Under the pieces are notes generated by a model. The model worked only from the letters and a program-made list of their open reading frames with translations, was not told where the DNA came from and ran no database searches. Shown here piece after piece: positions 16,796 through 26,838 of a stretch of DNA of 43,946 nt. This DNA comes from Streptomyces scabichelini. GTDB lineage: Bacteria; Actinomycetota; Actinomycetes; Streptomycetales; Streptomycetaceae. Positions within the stretch are counted from its first letter, which is position 1. Each line of letters starts with the position of its first letter. The stretch lies in the NCBI RefSeq assembly GCF_011045015.1, contig NZ_JAAKZY010000077.1, positions 1 to 43,946 of the forward strand, read 5' to 3'. A program made the position numbers and the translations under genes.

Positions 16796-18373
16796 ATGTC
16801 CTTTCCACTGCTGACAGCGACGGCGGCGCTCCCGGCCCTCGGGGCGATCGCCACGGCCGCCGTGCCGGCCGCGCGCCGCACCGCCGCCAAGTGGCTGGCG
16901 CTGCTCGTCTCGCTCGCCACGCTCGGACTGGCCGTTGCCGTGCTGGTGCGCTTCGACCCGAATCGAGTCGCCGAGGACGGCAACTTCTACCAGCTCACAG
17001 AACGGCACTCCTGGATCCCGGACTTCGGAGTGCAGTACGAACTGGGCGTGGACGGCATCGCGGTGGCGCTGATCGCGCTGACCGCCCTGCTGATTCCGTT
17101 CATCATCCTCGCGGGCTGGCACGACGCCGACCCGCTGGAGACGAACAGCAGCCGCTGGCGACCGACTCAGGGCTTTTTCGCCCTGATCCTCGCCGTCGAG
17201 GCGATGGTGATCCTCTCCTTCGAGGCCACCGACGTCTTCCTCTTCTACATCTTCTTCGAAGCCATGCTCATCCCGATGTACTTCCTCATCGGCGGCTTCG
17301 GAGACCGCGCCCACGCCGGCTCGGACGAGAACGCGGCGGCCCAACGCTCGTACGCCGCGGTGAAGTTCCTCCTCTACAACCTCGTTGGCGGCCTCATCAT
17401 GCTGGCCGCGGTCATCGGCTTCGCCGTGGTGGCCGGGGACTTCTCGCTCCAGACGATCGCCAAGGACGGCTTGCCGGACATGGCGACCAGCACCGAACGA
17501 TGGCTCTTCCTGGGCTTCTTCTTCGCGTTCGCCGTGAAGGCGCCCCTGTGGCCGCTGCACACCTGGCTGCCCAACGCCATGGGGGAGGCCACCGCCCCGG
17601 TCGCCGTACTGATCACGGCGGTGGTCGACAAGGTCGGCACCTTCGCGATGCTCCGCTTCTGCCTCCAGCTCTTCCCGGAGGCCTCGAAGTGGGCGACGCC
17701 GGTCATCCTCGTACTCGCCCTGATCAGCATCATCTACGGGGCGCTGCTCGCGGTCGGCCAGCGAGACATCAAGCGACTGGTGGCGTACGCGTCGATCTCG
17801 CACTTCGGATTCATCATCATGGGCATCTTCGCGATGACCAGCCAGGGCCAGTCGGGTGCGACGCTCTACATGGTCAACCACGGGATCTCGACCGCCGCCC
17901 TGATGCTGGTCGCCGGCTTCCTGATCTCGCGGCGCGGCTCGCGTCTGATCGCCGACTACGGAGGAGTGCAGAAAGTCGCCCCGGTGCTCGCCGGCACCTT
18001 CCTGGTCGGCAGCCTCGCGACGCTGTCCCTGCCGGGTCTCGCACCGTTCGTGAGTGAGTTCCTGGTCCTGGTCGGTACGTTCACGCGCTACCCGGCGATC
18101 GGGATCATCGCCACCTTCGGCATCGTCCTCGCCGCGCTCTACACGCTCGTCCTCTACCAGCGGACGATGACGGGCCCGGTGAAGGCCGAGGTCTCCGCGA
18201 TGCCCGACCTCAGGGTGCGGGAGCTCGCGGTCGTCGCCCCCCTGATCGCCCTGCTGATCTTCCTCGGCGTCTATCCGAAGCCGATCACCGACATCGTCAA
18301 CCCGGCGGTCAAGCAGACCATGTCCGACGTACAGAAGAAGGACCCCAAGCCCGAGGTGGAGGCGGCCAAGTGA
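16796..18373 (+). CDS. nuoM: NADH-quinone oxidoreductase subunit M
   Basis: 525-residue antiporter-like subunit, about 14 membrane helices. FEAMLIPMYFLIGGFG has the conserved helix-5 glutamate and FFFAFAVKAPLWPLHTWLP the helix-7 lysine used in proton translocation; GQRDIKRLVAYASISHFGF is a family signature. ATG 16796 starts 5 bases after the nuoL stop. Overlaps nuoN by GTGA. Confidence 0.97.
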   Translation: MSFPLLTATAALPALGAIATAAVPAARRTAAKWLALLVSLATLGLAVAVLVRFDPNRVAEDGNFYQLTERHSWIPDFGVQYELGVDGIAVALIALTALLIPFIILAGWHDADPLETNSSRWRPTQGFFALILAVEAMVILSFEATDVFLFYIFFEAMLIPMYFLIGGFGDRAHAGSDENAAAQRSYAAVKFLLYNLVGGLIMLAAVIGFAVVAGDFSLQTIAKDGLPDMATSTERWLFLGFFFAFAVKAPLWPLHTWLPNAMGEATAPVAVLITAVVDKVGTFAMLRFCLQLFPEASKWATPVILVLALISIIYGALLAVGQRDIKRLVAYASISHFGFIIMGIFAMTSQGQSGATLYMVNHGISTAALMLVAGFLISRRGSRLIADYGGVQKVAPVLAGTFLVGSLATLSLPGLAPFVSEFLVLVGTFTRYPAIGIIATFGIVLAALYTLVLYQRTMTGPVKAEVSAMPDLRVRELAVVAPLIALLIFLGVYPKPITDIVNPAVKQTMSDVQKKDPKPEVEAAK

Positions 18374-20019
18374 GCGCAACAGCCGTCCACAGCCTGTGGA
18401 CAATGGCGGCCGATCCGATCGACAAGATCGACGCGCCGAAGATCGAATACGGGCAGTTGTCGCCCACCCTGATCGTCATCGGTGCGGCGCTCATCGGCGT
18501 GCTCGTCGAGGCGTTCGTGCCGCGCAAGTCGCGTTACTACGCCCAGGTGTTCCTGTCCGTCGTCGCACTCGCCGCCGCCTTCGCCGCGGTCGTGGCGCTC
18601 GCGGCCGGCGGGTACGGCACCACGAAGGCGGGCATCGCGGCGATGGGCGCGATCGCCGTCGACGGGCCGGCACTCTTCCTGCAGGGCACGATCCTGCTCG
18701 CGGGCGTGCTCGGCGTGTTCACCTTCGCCGAGCGGCGGCTCGACCCCGTGGTGCACGGCAACCGCGTCGACTCGTTCGCGGCGCAGGCCGCGTCCGTGCC
18801 CGGCAGCGACAGCGAAAAGGCCGCGGTGAAGGCAGGGTTCGCCACCACCGAGGTGTTCCCGCTGCTTCTCTTCGCGATCGGCGGGATGCTCGTCTTCCCG
18901 TCGGCCAACGACCTGTTGACGCTGTTCATCGCCCTGGAAGTCTTCTCGCTGCCGCTCTACCTGCTGTGTGCCGTGGCCCGCCGCAAGCGGATCATGTCGC
19001 AGGAGGCCGCGGTCAAGTACTTCCTGCTCGGCGCCTTCGCCTCCGCGTTCACGCTCTTCGGCATCGCCCTGCTGTACGGCTACGCGGGCTCGGTGTCGTA
19101 CGCGACGATCGCGCAGGTCGTCGACGGCTCGATCGAGAACGTGACGCCGGCACTCGCCGACACCATGGGCAACGACGCGCTGCTGCTGATCGGCGCCGCG
19201 ATGGTCGTCATGGGCCTGCTGTTCAAGGTGGGTGCGGTGCCGTTCCACATGTGGACCCCGGACGTGTACCAGGGCGCGCCGACCCCGGTGACCGGCTTCA
19301 TGGCCGCCGCCACCAAGGTGGCCGCCTTCGGGGCGCTGCTGCGTCTGCTGTACGTCGTGCTGCCGGGCCTGCGCTGGGACTGGCGGCCGGTGATGTGGGC
19401 GGTCGCGATCGTCACCATGCTGGGCGGCGCGATCGTCGCGATCACCCAGACCGACATCAAGCGACTGCTGGCGTACTCGTCGATCGCGCACGCGGGCTTC
19501 ATCCTCGCCGGTGTCATCGCGACCACGCCCGACGGCGTCTCGTCCGTGCTCTTCTACCTGGGCGCGTACTCCTTCGTCACGATCGGCGCGTTCGCGGTCG
19601 TGACCCTGGTGCGGGACGCGGGCGGCGAGGCCACGCATCTGTCCAAGTGGGCGGGGCTCGGACGGCGTTCGCCACTGGTGGCGGCCGTGTTCGCGGTCTT
19701 CCTGCTGGCCTTCGCCGGCATTCCGCTCACCTCGGGCTTCGCCGGAAAGTTCGCCGTGTTCAAGGCGGCGGCAGAGGGCGGCGCGGAGGCGCTGGTCGTG
19801 GTCGGTGTGATCTCGTCCGCCATCGCGGCGTTCTTCTACATCCGCGTGATCGTGCTCATGTTCTTCAGCGAGCCGAAGCCGGAGGGGCCGACGGTGGCTG
19901 TTCCGTCGCCGCTGACGATGACGGCGATCGGGGTGGGTGTGGCGGTCACGTTGGTGCTGGGTGTGGCGCCGCAGTACTTCCTTGATCTGGCGGGGCAGGC
20001 GGGAGTGTTCGTGCGCTGA
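18370..20019 (+). CDS. nuoN: NADH-quinone oxidoreductase subunit N
   Basis: 549-residue antiporter-like subunit and last gene of the operon. IALEVFSLPLYLLCAVARR contains the conserved glutamate, LLFKVGAVPFHMWTPDVYQG the functional lysine, and TQTDIKRLLAYSSIAHAGF the closing signature. GTG 18370 overlaps the nuoM stop; an ATG at 18403 would shorten it by 11 residues. A palindrome made of facing DnaA-box-like 9-mers lies within its first codons (18385-18403). Followed by a strong terminator at 20040. Confidence 0.97.
   Translation: MSATAVHSLWTMAADPIDKIDAPKIEYGQLSPTLIVIGAALIGVLVEAFVPRKSRYYAQVFLSVVALAAAFAAVVALAAGGYGTTKAGIAAMGAIAVDGPALFLQGTILLAGVLGVFTFAERRLDPVVHGNRVDSFAAQAASVPGSDSEKAAVKAGFATTEVFPLLLFAIGGMLVFPSANDLLTLFIALEVFSLPLYLLCAVARRKRIMSQEAAVKYFLLGAFASAFTLFGIALLYGYAGSVSYATIAQVVDGSIENVTPALADTMGNDALLLIGAAMVVMGLLFKVGAVPFHMWTPDVYQGAPTPVTGFMAAATKVAAFGALLRLLYVVLPGLRWDWRPVMWAVAIVTMLGGAIVAITQTDIKRLLAYSSIAHAGFILAGVIATTPDGVSSVLFYLGAYSFVTIGAFAVVTLVRDAGGEATHLSKWAGLGRRSPLVAAVFAVFLLAFAGIPLTSGFAGKFAVFKAAAEGGAEALVVVGVISSAIAAFFYIRVIVLMFFSEPKPEGPTVAVPSPLTMTAIGVGVAVTLVLGVAPQYFLDLAGQAGVFVR
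18385..18403. promoter_or_regulatory. Facing DnaA-box-like palindrome inside nuoN start
   Basis: GTCCACAG-C-CTGTGGAC is a perfect 8-bp inverted repeat; with two further bases its right half TGTGGACAA (18395-18403) is the exact complement of the Streptomyces DnaA box TTGTCCACA. It encodes residues 6-11 of NuoN, so selection for protein is a rival explanation. Confidence 0.4.
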
Positions 20020-20039
20020 CGCTCCGCCGTCGTACGCAG

Positions 20040-20074
20040 TCGGCCCGGCTCCCCATCGTGGGGAGCCGGGCCGA
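20040..20074. terminator. Perfect 16-bp stem terminator after nuoN
   Basis: Left arm tcggcccggctcccca (20040-20055), loop TCG, exact reverse-complement right arm (20059-20074). Lies 20 bases after the nuoN stop and 22 bases before the end of the convergent Uma2 gene, so it insulates both. Confidence 0.9.
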
Positions 20075-20096
20075 TGTGGTGAAAGGCGCGTGCTGG

Positions 20097-20699
20097 TTAC
20101 TGGCCTTCCGCGAGGCGCGTCCTGATCTTGGTGAGATCCAGGTCCACCGCGAACGGGACGGACATCTTCATACGCTCACGGAAGATGCCCACGCTGGTGT
20201 ACGTGCCGGTGGTGGGCTCCAGCTCGAAGGCGTGGACCGCCGCGAGGCCCTTCTCGTTCTCGACCCGCCAGTAGTGGGGGATCTTTGCCCGGGCGTACTT
20301 CATCGGCTTGGTTTCGCGGTCCCGGGCCTCGGAGTCCGGGGACACAACCTCGACGGCCAGGACGACGGCGTCGGCCGGGAACCGGGTTTGCTCCGCATCC
20401 TCCACCACGTCCCCGCGCACCACGACCACGTCCGGCTCAGGCCTGTTCCGGCGGTCGATGTCGATGGTGAACTCGCGGATGACTTCGAAGTCGTGTGGCG
20501 CCAAGGACTGGAGCTGCCAGGTGAAGAAGTCGACAGCGCGTGAGTGAAACAGAGTCTGCGGACTCACGAAGACGAGGCTCCCGTCGATCAGCTCCGTGTG
20601 TGGAGGCAGGTTCGGAAGCTCGTCCAGGTCGTCGGCGGTCCAGCCGCCCTCCGGCGGGATCGGCCAGGTTGGCTCGGACGCCTTCGGTGCGACGCTCAT
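20097..20699 (-). CDS. Uma2-family (DUF820) restriction-endonuclease-fold protein
   Basis: 200 residues of the Uma2 family, a PD-(D/E)XK nuclease-fold group found in many paralogues in Streptomyces and cyanobacteria. TELIDGSLVFVSPQTLFHSR holds the first conserved acid; RPEPDVVVVRGD and VVLAVEVVSPDSEARDRETK give the D...ExVSP...K core, and KIPHYWRVE follows as usual. Catalytic residues look intact; the biological role of the family is unclear. ATG 20697-20699 has GGGAG 5 bases upstream; an ATG four codons earlier (20711) is the alternative. It is transcribed towards nuoN. Confidence 0.88.
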   Translation of the reverse strand: MSVAPKASEPTWPIPPEGGWTADDLDELPNLPPHTELIDGSLVFVSPQTLFHSRAVDFFTWQLQSLAPHDFEVIREFTIDIDRRNRPEPDVVVVRGDVVEDAEQTRFPADAVVLAVEVVSPDSEARDRETKPMKYARAKIPHYWRVENEKGLAAVHAFELEPTTGTYTSVGIFRERMKMSVPFAVDLDLTKIRTRLAEGQ

Positions 20700-20820
20700 C
20701 AGTGCTCCCATGGGACGGAGTCTCGCCGGTCCATCCAGACTATCGGCCGGAAAACGGGCGCGGCTCCCCCGCACGTGTGAACGAGTGATGCGCCTTGACC
20801 TGAGGTGGTGCGAGGCAGCC

Positions 20821-20829
20821 TGTGGATAA
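20821..20829. promoter_or_regulatory. DnaA-box 9-mer upstream of recQ
   Basis: TGTGGATAA is the exact complement of the E. coli DnaA box TTATCCACA, 75-83 bases upstream of the recQ start. It stands alone here; chance occurrence in 44 kb is possible. Confidence 0.3.
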
Positions 20830-20903
20830 CTGCGAGGCTGTCGGTGCGGACCCCTATCGTGGATGCAGTGGTCGAGGCACGGCGTACGACGGGGGACAGG
20901 GCG

Positions 20904-22950
<2,047 letters not shown>

Positions 22951-22958
<8 letters not shown>

Positions 22959-22984
22959 ACGACCGGTGGATATAGACGACCGGT
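22951..22984. repeat. 17-bp tandem duplication across the recQ stop
   Basis: GGATATAGACGACCGGT occurs twice head to tail (22951-22967, 22968-22984) without mismatch. The first copy contains the recQ stop codon TAG. Confidence 0.85.
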
Positions 22985-23003
22985 CGGTGGAGGGCGGGTC
23001 GCA

Positions 23004-23057
23004 CGCTCGGTAGGACTGGCGCGCTCGGTACGACTCACACGCTCGGTACGACCTGCC
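23004..23057. repeat. Three 18-bp tandem repeats at the 3' end of fumarylacetoacetase
   Basis: Units beginning CGCTCGGTA(G/C)GAC start at 23004, 23022 and 23040. The middle and last units cover the stop codon and last codons of the convergent fumarylacetoacetase gene, so its C-terminus VVPSV is written in repeat sequence. Confidence 0.75.
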
Positions 23058-24249
23058 CCGTCACCTCGCCGAGTCCCACGCGGGTTCCGTTCGGCCCAGG
23101 TGCCCAGGCCGTGAGGGTCACGACGTCGCCGTCCTCCAGGAACGTCCGCTTGGCGTCGGGGAGTTCGAGGGTGTCGCGTCCGTTCCAGGTCAGCTCGATC
23201 AAGGACCCGCGTTCGCGCTCGCCGGCCCCGCTCACGGTCCCCGAGCCGTACAGGTCGCCGGTGCGCAGGGAGGCGCCGTTCACCGTCATGTGGGCCAACT
23301 GCTGGGCGGCGGTCCAGTACATGGTGGAAAACGGCGGCTCGGAGACGGCGTGGTCGTTGAGGGCGACGGAGATGCGCAGGTCGTAGCCGCCGGGTTCCTC
23401 GGAGGCGTCGTCCAGGTAGGGGAGAAGGGGGTGGGTACGGGACGGGGGTGCGACCCGGGCGTCCTCCAGGGCGTCGAGCGGTGTGATCCAGGCAGACACC
23501 GACGTGGCGAAGGACTTGCCGAGGAACGGGCCGAGGGGGACGTACTCCCAGGCTTGGAGGTCGCGCGCGGACCAGTCGTTGAGGAGGCAGAGGCCGAAGA
23601 CGTGGTCGCGGAAGTCGCTCAGCGGTACCCGCGTGCCCATGGCGGAGGGTGTACCGACCACGAAGCCGACCTCTGCCTCGATGTCCAGGCGGACGGACGG
23701 CCCGAAGACCGGCTCCGGGTCCGTGGGGGCCTTGCGCTGGCCGGAGGGGCGTACGACCTCCGTGCCGGACACCACGACGGTGCCGGACCGGCCGTGGTAA
23801 CCGATCGGCAGGTGCTTCCAGTTGGGGGTCAGGGGGTCCGCGGCGTCGGGGCGGAAGATCTGGCCGATGTTGCGGGCGTGGTTCTCCGATGCGTAGAAGT
23901 CGACGTAGTCCGCGACCGTGAAGGGGAGGTGCAGGGTCACCTCGGAGAGCGGGTGCAGCAGGGGTGCGATGGTCTCCCGGTGGGCAGGCACCGTCACCCA
24001 CGCCGTGATCGCCCGCCGCACGTCCGACCAGGTCGTACGGCCCGCCGCGAGCAGAGGGTCGAGGGAGGGGCGAGCGAGCAGTCTGACGTAAGGCGAGCCC
24101 AGAGCCCGGGCCGCACCGCCCGCGTCGAGGACGTGGTCGCCCAGCCGGACACCGACACCGCGCTCCTCGGAGCCGGCCGGGGAGAACACGCCGTACGGAA
24201 GGTTGTGGGGACCGAAGGGATCGCCCTCGGGGACCTCGAAGGGGGGCAT
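23035..24249 (-). CDS. fahA: Fumarylacetoacetase
   Basis: 404 residues; last enzyme of tyrosine/homogentisate breakdown, cleaving 4-fumarylacetoacetate to fumarate and acetoacetate. DYVDFYASENHARNIG places Asp117 and His124 where mouse FAH has metal-binding Asp126 and catalytic His133. VFGPSVRLDIEAEVGFVVG supplies the next acidic metal ligands and LNDWSARDLQAWEY, SVSAWITPLDAL and TVNGASLRTGDLYGSGTVSG are standard core motifs. ATG 24247-24249 follows GAGGC. No other homogentisate-pathway gene lies in the window. A structured inverted repeat lies 68-145 bases upstream of the start. Confidence 0.93.
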   Translation of the reverse strand: MPPFEVPEGDPFGPHNLPYGVFSPAGSEERGVGVRLGDHVLDAGGAARALGSPYVRLLARPSLDPLLAAGRTTWSDVRRAITAWVTVPAHRETIAPLLHPLSEVTLHLPFTVADYVDFYASENHARNIGQIFRPDAADPLTPNWKHLPIGYHGRSGTVVVSGTEVVRPSGQRKAPTDPEPVFGPSVRLDIEAEVGFVVGTPSAMGTRVPLSDFRDHVFGLCLLNDWSARDLQAWEYVPLGPFLGKSFATSVSAWITPLDALEDARVAPPSRTHPLLPYLDDASEEPGGYDLRISVALNDHAVSEPPFSTMYWTAAQQLAHMTVNGASLRTGDLYGSGTVSGAGERERGSLIELTWNGRDTLELPDAKRTFLEDGDVVTLTAWAPGPNGTRVGLGEVTGQVVPSV

Positions 24250-24316
24250 CGGATGCTGCCTCGCTTTCCGTGTGGGTGGGGCACACGTTACGGGGGAGTT
24301 GCTTGCCTGGGCACGG

Positions 24317-24394
24317 CCTTAAGAGTTCGCAATGTCCGAATAGGTCTTGATAGGTCTTGTCGGAGTAGTTGACTCCGGCTCAGCGCTCTTAAGG
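24317..24394 (-). promoter_or_regulatory. Inverted-repeat control element upstream of fahA
   Basis: CCTTAAGAG (24317-24325) and CTCTTAAGG (24386-24394) are perfect inverted copies 60 bases apart. Between them lie a direct repeat TAGGTCTTG (twice, 10-base period) and the hairpin CGGAGT-AGTTG-ACTCCG (24361-24377). CTTAAG is very rare in DNA of this composition. It could be a pair of operators or a structured leader of fahA. Confidence 0.45.
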
Positions 24395-24448
24395 AGACAT
24401 GCTCGGCAGCGTCGCACCGTTCAGCGGGAGCGAGGAGCTTCCCAGGGG

Positions 24449-25024
24449 TTACGCCTCTCCCGCCGCCGCTCGCTGCCACGCCAGGAAGTCGGCGACGAGT
24501 CCGGGCGGGTTGGCGGCCTCGGTCGCCTCCACCTCCCAGCCCGGGCGGTCCATGTCGAAGACCTGAACGGGCACGGGGCGGCCGAGGACCTCCTTGAGCA
24601 GGCCGCTGCTGTGGAAATGACGGGCGAGGCCTGTGCAGGCGTCGGCGAAGTGCTCGCCGAGTGCCTCGTACTGGTCATCGCTCGCGTCGTCACCCTCCCC
24701 GTCGAACCACAGACCGAGCCGCTTCACCTCGTCGACGTAGAGGGGGCTTCCGACCGGATCCTCAGGCACATTCCCGAGCATCTCGAACCCGTCCAGCAGC
24801 CAGCAGGCGTAATTCCAGCGGGCTTCGCCCGGGTCCTCCGGCCGAGACTCCCGCCGGTACTGGCTCTCGGTGTTGTAGCCGATGGCGACGTACGGCCGTC
24901 TGGGGTCGTAGTCGATCCGCCAGATATTGAAGGAGACGGCGTAGATCTCGGGCTTGAGTTCGGCCGGGAACCGTTCCAGGATCTCGGCCCCGGCGGTGCG
25001 CAGGTGCTGCTGGAACGACTTCAT
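24449..25024 (-). CDS. Unknown protein, DUF4303-like
   Basis: 191 residues, soluble, acidic. The order of segments (EIYAVSFNIWRIDYDP, then YVAIGYNTESQYRR, then EARWNYACWLLDGFEM) recalls DUF4303-type proteins, some of which sit in polymorphic-toxin immunity loci; this similarity is from memory of the fold pattern and is not secure. No signal peptide, no recognisable catalytic motif. ATG 25022-25024 overlaps the stop of the upstream gene by TCAT/ATGA, so the two are coupled. No toxin-like gene is adjacent. Confidence 0.75.
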   Translation of the reverse strand: MKSFQQHLRTAGAEILERFPAELKPEIYAVSFNIWRIDYDPRRPYVAIGYNTESQYRRESRPEDPGEARWNYACWLLDGFEMLGNVPEDPVGSPLYVDEVKRLGLWFDGEGDDASDDQYEALGEHFADACTGLARHFHSSGLLKEVLGRPVPVQVFDMDRPGWEVEATEAANPPGLVADFLAWQRAAAGEA

Positions 25025-25470
25025 GCGCCTTCCTTCAGGGTCCAGACGGGCCAGTCCCGGGGAGGCGCCGGGCGGACCTCCCACCTGGAGAGGTCGCCGT
25101 CCACCTGCTCGTCGCCGCAAGGGAGTCGGAGACCGTCTCCGAGAGGCAGGAAGTAGACGCCGCACGCCCAGTACTCCGGAAGCTCGTGCGTCATGAGTTC
25201 CTGTCCCGAGGCCTCGATCTCGACGCCCGCGTACCGTGCGTTGATCCTCGCGACGGCCTCCGCCCGCGAGATCCCGAAGCGCTCCACGAGGACGTCCGCC
25301 ATCTCGCGGAAGTAGTCGAGCATGCCGGCGTCGAGACGGGTCAGGAACTCCGCGGTTCTCGCCGTCACGTGAGGCATCTCCGTGTCGGGCCGCGGAGGTG
25401 ACCAGTTCTGGAACTGCTCGCGCAGCCAGTCATGCGCGTCGGTGTCGCTATCGGAGGGCTTGCGGGTCAT
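25021..25470 (-). CDS. Unknown small protein coupled to the DUF4303-like gene
   Basis: 149 residues, acidic and soluble. A helical middle part (MLDYFREMADVLVERFGISRAEAVARINARYAG) is followed by HELPEYWACGVYFLPLGDG, which looks like a beta-rich end. I do not recognise a family. It is the first gene of a two-gene unit with the DUF4303-like gene, with a 4-base overlap, so the products probably act together. Upstream it is divergent from the HAD phosphatase gene (140 bases between starts). Confidence 0.75.
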   Translation of the reverse strand: MTRKPSDSDTDAHDWLREQFQNWSPPRPDTEMPHVTARTAEFLTRLDAGMLDYFREMADVLVERFGISRAEAVARINARYAGVEIEASGQELMTHELPEYWACGVYFLPLGDGLRLPCGDEQVDGDLSRWEVRPAPPRDWPVWTLKEGA

Positions 25471-25610
25471 GGCTCCAGTCTGCCCGCGGGGTGGTCACCG
25501 TCGGGCATACGGCCATGTCGGGCATACGGCTGTGTGAGGGATGGTCGAGGTGTCGGACGACGTCCGGTTCGGGCCGGGTCGATGGGCCGTTCGATCCGTA
25601 TTCTCTGATC

Positions 25611-26417
25611 ATGGCCGCACCGATCGCATATTCACTTATCGCCACTGACCTGGACGGAACGCTGCTCCGCGGCGACGACACCCTCTCCGACCGGTCACGG
25701 ACCGCGCTGGCGATGGCGGCCACGGCGGGGGCCCGGCACCTCGTGGTGACCGGGCGCCCGGCTCCACGTGTACGACCGCTGCTCGACGAACTGGGCGGTC
25801 AAGGGCTGGCGGTGTGCGGGCAGGGGGCGCAGTTGTACGACGCCGGGGCCGACCGCATGGTGTGGTCGGTGACCCTTGACCGTGAGCTGGCCGAGACGGC
25901 GCTCGGCAAGATCGAGGCGGAGGTCGGGGAGGTGTACGCGGCCGTGGACCAGGACGGCGTCGACGGGCTCACGCTGATCGAACCGGGTTACGAGATGCCG
26001 CATCCGACGTTGCCGGCGGTACGGGTCCTCCACCGCGACGACCTCTGGACCGAACCCATCAGCAAGGTGCTCCTGCGCCACCCCTCCCTCACCGACGACG
26101 AGTTGGCGACAGCGGCCCGCGGAGCGGTCGGTTCCCTCGCCTCCGTCACGATGTCCGGTCCCGGCACCGTCGAACTTCAGCCATGCGGAGTGACCAAGGC
26201 GACGGGCCTCGCCCTCGCGGCCGCCCATCTCGGTCTCACCTCGACCGCGACGATCGCCTTCGGCGACATGCCCAACGACATCCCCATGTTCGACTGGGCG
26301 ACCCGCGGCGTGGCGATGGCCAACGCCCACCCCGAACTCAGGGCGATGGCCGACGAGGTGACCCTGTCGAACGAGGAGGACGGCATCGCGGTGGTCCTGG
26401 AACGGCTGTTCCGCTAG
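25611..26417 (+). CDS. Cof-type HAD-superfamily phosphatase
   Basis: 268 residues. Motif I is IATDLDGTLLR (nucleophile Asp13, acid/base Asp15), motif II VVTGRP, a motif III lysine lies in PISKVLL, and motif IV is FGDMPNDIPMFDWA; the C2B cap between motifs II and III is typical of Cof/YidA phosphatases that act on sugar phosphates, flavin precursors or phosphoserine-like substrates. ATG 25611 is chosen because the family starts a few residues before the DxD motif; the longer in-frame start at 25398 would overlap the divergent gene. Substrate unknown. Confidence 0.9.
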   Translation: MAAPIAYSLIATDLDGTLLRGDDTLSDRSRTALAMAATAGARHLVVTGRPAPRVRPLLDELGGQGLAVCGQGAQLYDAGADRMVWSVTLDRELAETALGKIEAEVGEVYAAVDQDGVDGLTLIEPGYEMPHPTLPAVRVLHRDDLWTEPISKVLLRHPSLTDDELATAARGAVGSLASVTMSGPGTVELQPCGVTKATGLALAAAHLGLTSTATIAFGDMPNDIPMFDWATRGVAMANAHPELRAMADEVTLSNEEDGIAVVLERLFR

Positions 26418-26838
26418 ACGAAAGCCGTGCCCCGGCGTCCAGGGCGAGATCGGAACCTTCCGTGCCATGCGCGTCGTTGTCGTAGCGGTTCCTGGGCCCG
26501 GCAGAGAGGTGTGATGCCTCCCTCGTGCTGCGGGACATAACAGCACACTTCGTGGCATGACCGTTATTTTGGGTTGTATGGGTAGATCAAGGATATGCGG
26601 TCAGTGATCGGATGGTGTCGGGCCCGGCCCCGTGGGCGCTCACTGTGATCGAAAGGCGACCGGATACGCTGACTTGAGTGCGAGCAGCGACACATCGACA
26701 AACACCTACAGCACAGACGGCAAACAGCACACGCGCCGGCACGCGCAGTATCAGAAGTTTCAACAGCTCCCATAGCACCAATAGCACCAATAGCACGCAG
26801 AGACCGCCCTTGAGAGCGTCAGCAGACAGGAGACCCTC
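26418..26838. other. Intergenic region upstream of polyprenyl synthase
   Basis: 421 bases with locally AT-rich stretches (26560-26600). It contains a 9-base repeat ATAGCACCA (26772-26780, 26781-26789 and a degenerate third copy) and a possible 54-codon leader frame from GTG 26678 whose TGA (26840-26842) overlaps the start of the synthase gene. Its codon use is unlike genes here, so I do not call it as a gene. A weak -10-like GGATAC lies at 26662-26667. Confidence 0.5.

Noticed and set aside
3931..20019. Possible frameshift or missing subunit in nuo
   Set aside because: All 14 genes are intact, with cluster ligands present and normal order A to N.
23004..23057. CRISPR array
   Set aside because: Repeats are 18 bp, directly adjacent without spacers, and no cas gene is present.
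24317..24394. tRNA-like gene (78 bases closed by a 9-bp stem)
   Set aside because: No D, anticodon or T arm, no GTTC-type T loop and no acceptor pattern on either strand.
26564..26773. Small Cys-rich minus-strand frame upstream of the polyprenyl synthase
   Set aside because: Poor codon bias, no ribosome-binding site, and its Cys-rich look comes from the repetitive AGCAC sequence on the other strand.
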